From Verrucomicrobia bacterium UBA2970 (lineage in GTDB: Bacteria; Verrucomicrobiota; Verrucomicrobiia; Limisphaerales; AAA164-E04): a stretch of 6,401 bases of DNA. The DNA is taken from positions 1 to 6,401 of the forward strand of contig DEAY01000463.1 in the NCBI GenBank assembly GCA_002348345.1, written 5' to 3'. A program made the translations under genes and the position numbers. This document shows positions 5,771 through 6,401 of this stretch, piece after piece (positions within the stretch are counted from its first letter, which is position 1; every line of letters starts with the position of its first letter). The notes beneath the pieces are model-generated. The model was not told the DNA's origin and did no database searches. It was given only the letters and a program-made list of their open reading frames with translations.

Positions 5771-6401
5771 AGAACGATATTTTATGCTTTATACTGGTTA
5801 GTCTGGTCAGCCAGCTAGCCCAGGGGCAGCAGGGGGCGATTGGAGGGCAACCGCGTTCGAAAACCTCCCAAGAGGTGAAACAGTTGAAAGAGGTGATTGC
5901 TCTGAATCGGGTGCCCCACCTGGTCAGGCAATACCATCCCCAGCTTCGGGAGGCTCGATTCCTGGTGGAGGAGGCGAGGGGACGCTTGATGAATGCGGGG
6001 CGTTGGAAGAATCCGTCGTTGGTTTCCAGTTATCTTTCGGATCCCGATCACCGGGAAGTCGTGGGAAGCTTGGGGTTCAATCAAGCCTTTCCCGTCGCTG
6101 GGCGATTGCGCTGGGAAAAGGCGGTCAATGTGACCTTGGTCGATGCGGCGGAGATTGAGGTTGCGGATGTGGAGCGGCGCCTGATTGCCGAGGCCAAACG
6201 TCTGACGGTCCGGGTCCTCTCGATCGCCGCCCAGGAGAGCCTTCGGCAGCGGCAACTGAAGCTGGCCCAGGAATTCGCCGCCACGGTGAAGCGGTTGGCT
6301 GACCGCGGAGAAGGGTCGCGGTTGGATGTCGGGCAAGCCCGGCTTCAGGAGACGGAGTTGGAACTTGAGGTGCACCATCTCGATCACGAACTCCAGCGGC
6401 T
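5767..6401 (+). CDS. TolC-family outer-membrane efflux protein, CzcC-like, 3'-partial
   Basis: The first 211 residues of an outer-membrane channel subunit; the rest lies beyond the right edge. TolC-family channels form trimers that join an inner-membrane pump (RND type in Czc/Cus systems) through a periplasmic adaptor and release substrate outside. Residues 1-20 are a signal peptide ending in LAQG. Typical family features follow: a HPQLREARFLVEEARGRLMNAGRWKNPSL stretch (57-85), a beta segment with SLGFNQAFPVAGRLRWEKA (101-119), then a long amphipathic helix (about 122-178), and a second helix entered by GEGSRLDVGQARLQ (181-194). The AG-W-NP and FP-GRL signatures favour the CzcC/CusC-like heavy-metal branch over TolC proper. 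GTG 5767 is the first possible start because stops in this frame lie at 5755-5763. A preceding Cys/His-rich exported protein supports a metal-efflux operon; the metal cannot be told. Confidence 0.88.
   Translation, partial: MKNDILCFILVSLVSQLAQGQQGAIGGQPRSKTSQEVKQLKEVIALNRVPHLVRQYHPQLREARFLVEEARGRLMNAGRWKNPSLVSSYLSDPDHREVVGSLGFNQAFPVAGRLRWEKAVNVTLVDAAEIEVADVERRLIAEAKRLTVRVLSIAAQESLRQRQLKLAQEFAATVKRLADRGEGSRLDVGQARLQETELELEVHHLDHELQR

Noticed and set aside
5815..6387. 190-codon minus-strand frame at the right end
   Set aside because: It is antisense to the TolC-family gene, whose signal peptide and helical motifs on the plus strand are clear.

Overview
The window reads as about 6.4 kb of a GC-rich chromosome from the Planctomycetes-Verrucomicrobia-Chlamydiae group, more likely Verrucomicrobiota or Planctomycetota than Chlamydiae. 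The main reason is a DUF1549/DUF1553 ('PSD1') gene followed by a DUF1501 gene. This pair is expanded in those phyla and rare elsewhere. An adjacent exported sulfatase and the weak or absent Shine-Dalgarno sequences in front of several genes fit the same picture. No tRNA, CRISPR array, insertion sequence, integrase or phage gene was seen, so this looks like ordinary chromosome.

Layout, left to right. (1) Positions 2-1339, + strand: the C-terminal 445 residues of a PSD1/DUF1553 protein whose start lies off the left edge. (2) 1347-2783, +: a complete DUF1501 protein with a twin-arginine-like leader, 7 nt downstream and almost certainly co-transcribed. (3) 2784-3015: an intergenic stretch with two small hairpins and a plausible promoter for the next gene. 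(4) 3016-3410, +: rnpB, the catalytic RNA of RNase P (bacterial type A-like). It could be traced by hand from P1 to P1', with an unusual P16/P17 arm and apparently no P18. (5) 3451-5022, - strand: a complete sulfatase of 523 aa with the Cys-type formylglycine motif, convergent with rnpB. (6) 5023-5220: a divergent control region with a nested inverted repeat. (7) 5221-5688, +: a 155-aa exported Cys/His-rich protein. (8) 5689-5766: a short gap in which an RNA stem can cover the only strong ribosome binding site, followed by a six-codon reading frame whose stop overlaps the next start. (9) 5767-6401, +: the first 211 residues of a TolC/CzcC-type outer-membrane efflux protein that runs off the right edge.

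How the parts fit. The left pair and the sulfatase suggest an envelope or secreted function, perhaps degradation of sulfated polysaccharide, but no substrate can be read from the sequence. The right end looks like the start of a metal-efflux operon: a small secreted Cys/His-rich protein leads, and the CzcC-like channel follows, with CzcB- and CzcA-like genes expected beyond the edge. The most interesting non-coding signals are the SD-covering stem plus mini-ORF between those two genes, which looks like translational coupling, and the odd distal arm of RNase P RNA. I see no clear evidence of a wholly new system. The Cys/His-rich protein with its coupled leader is the best candidate for undescribed biology.
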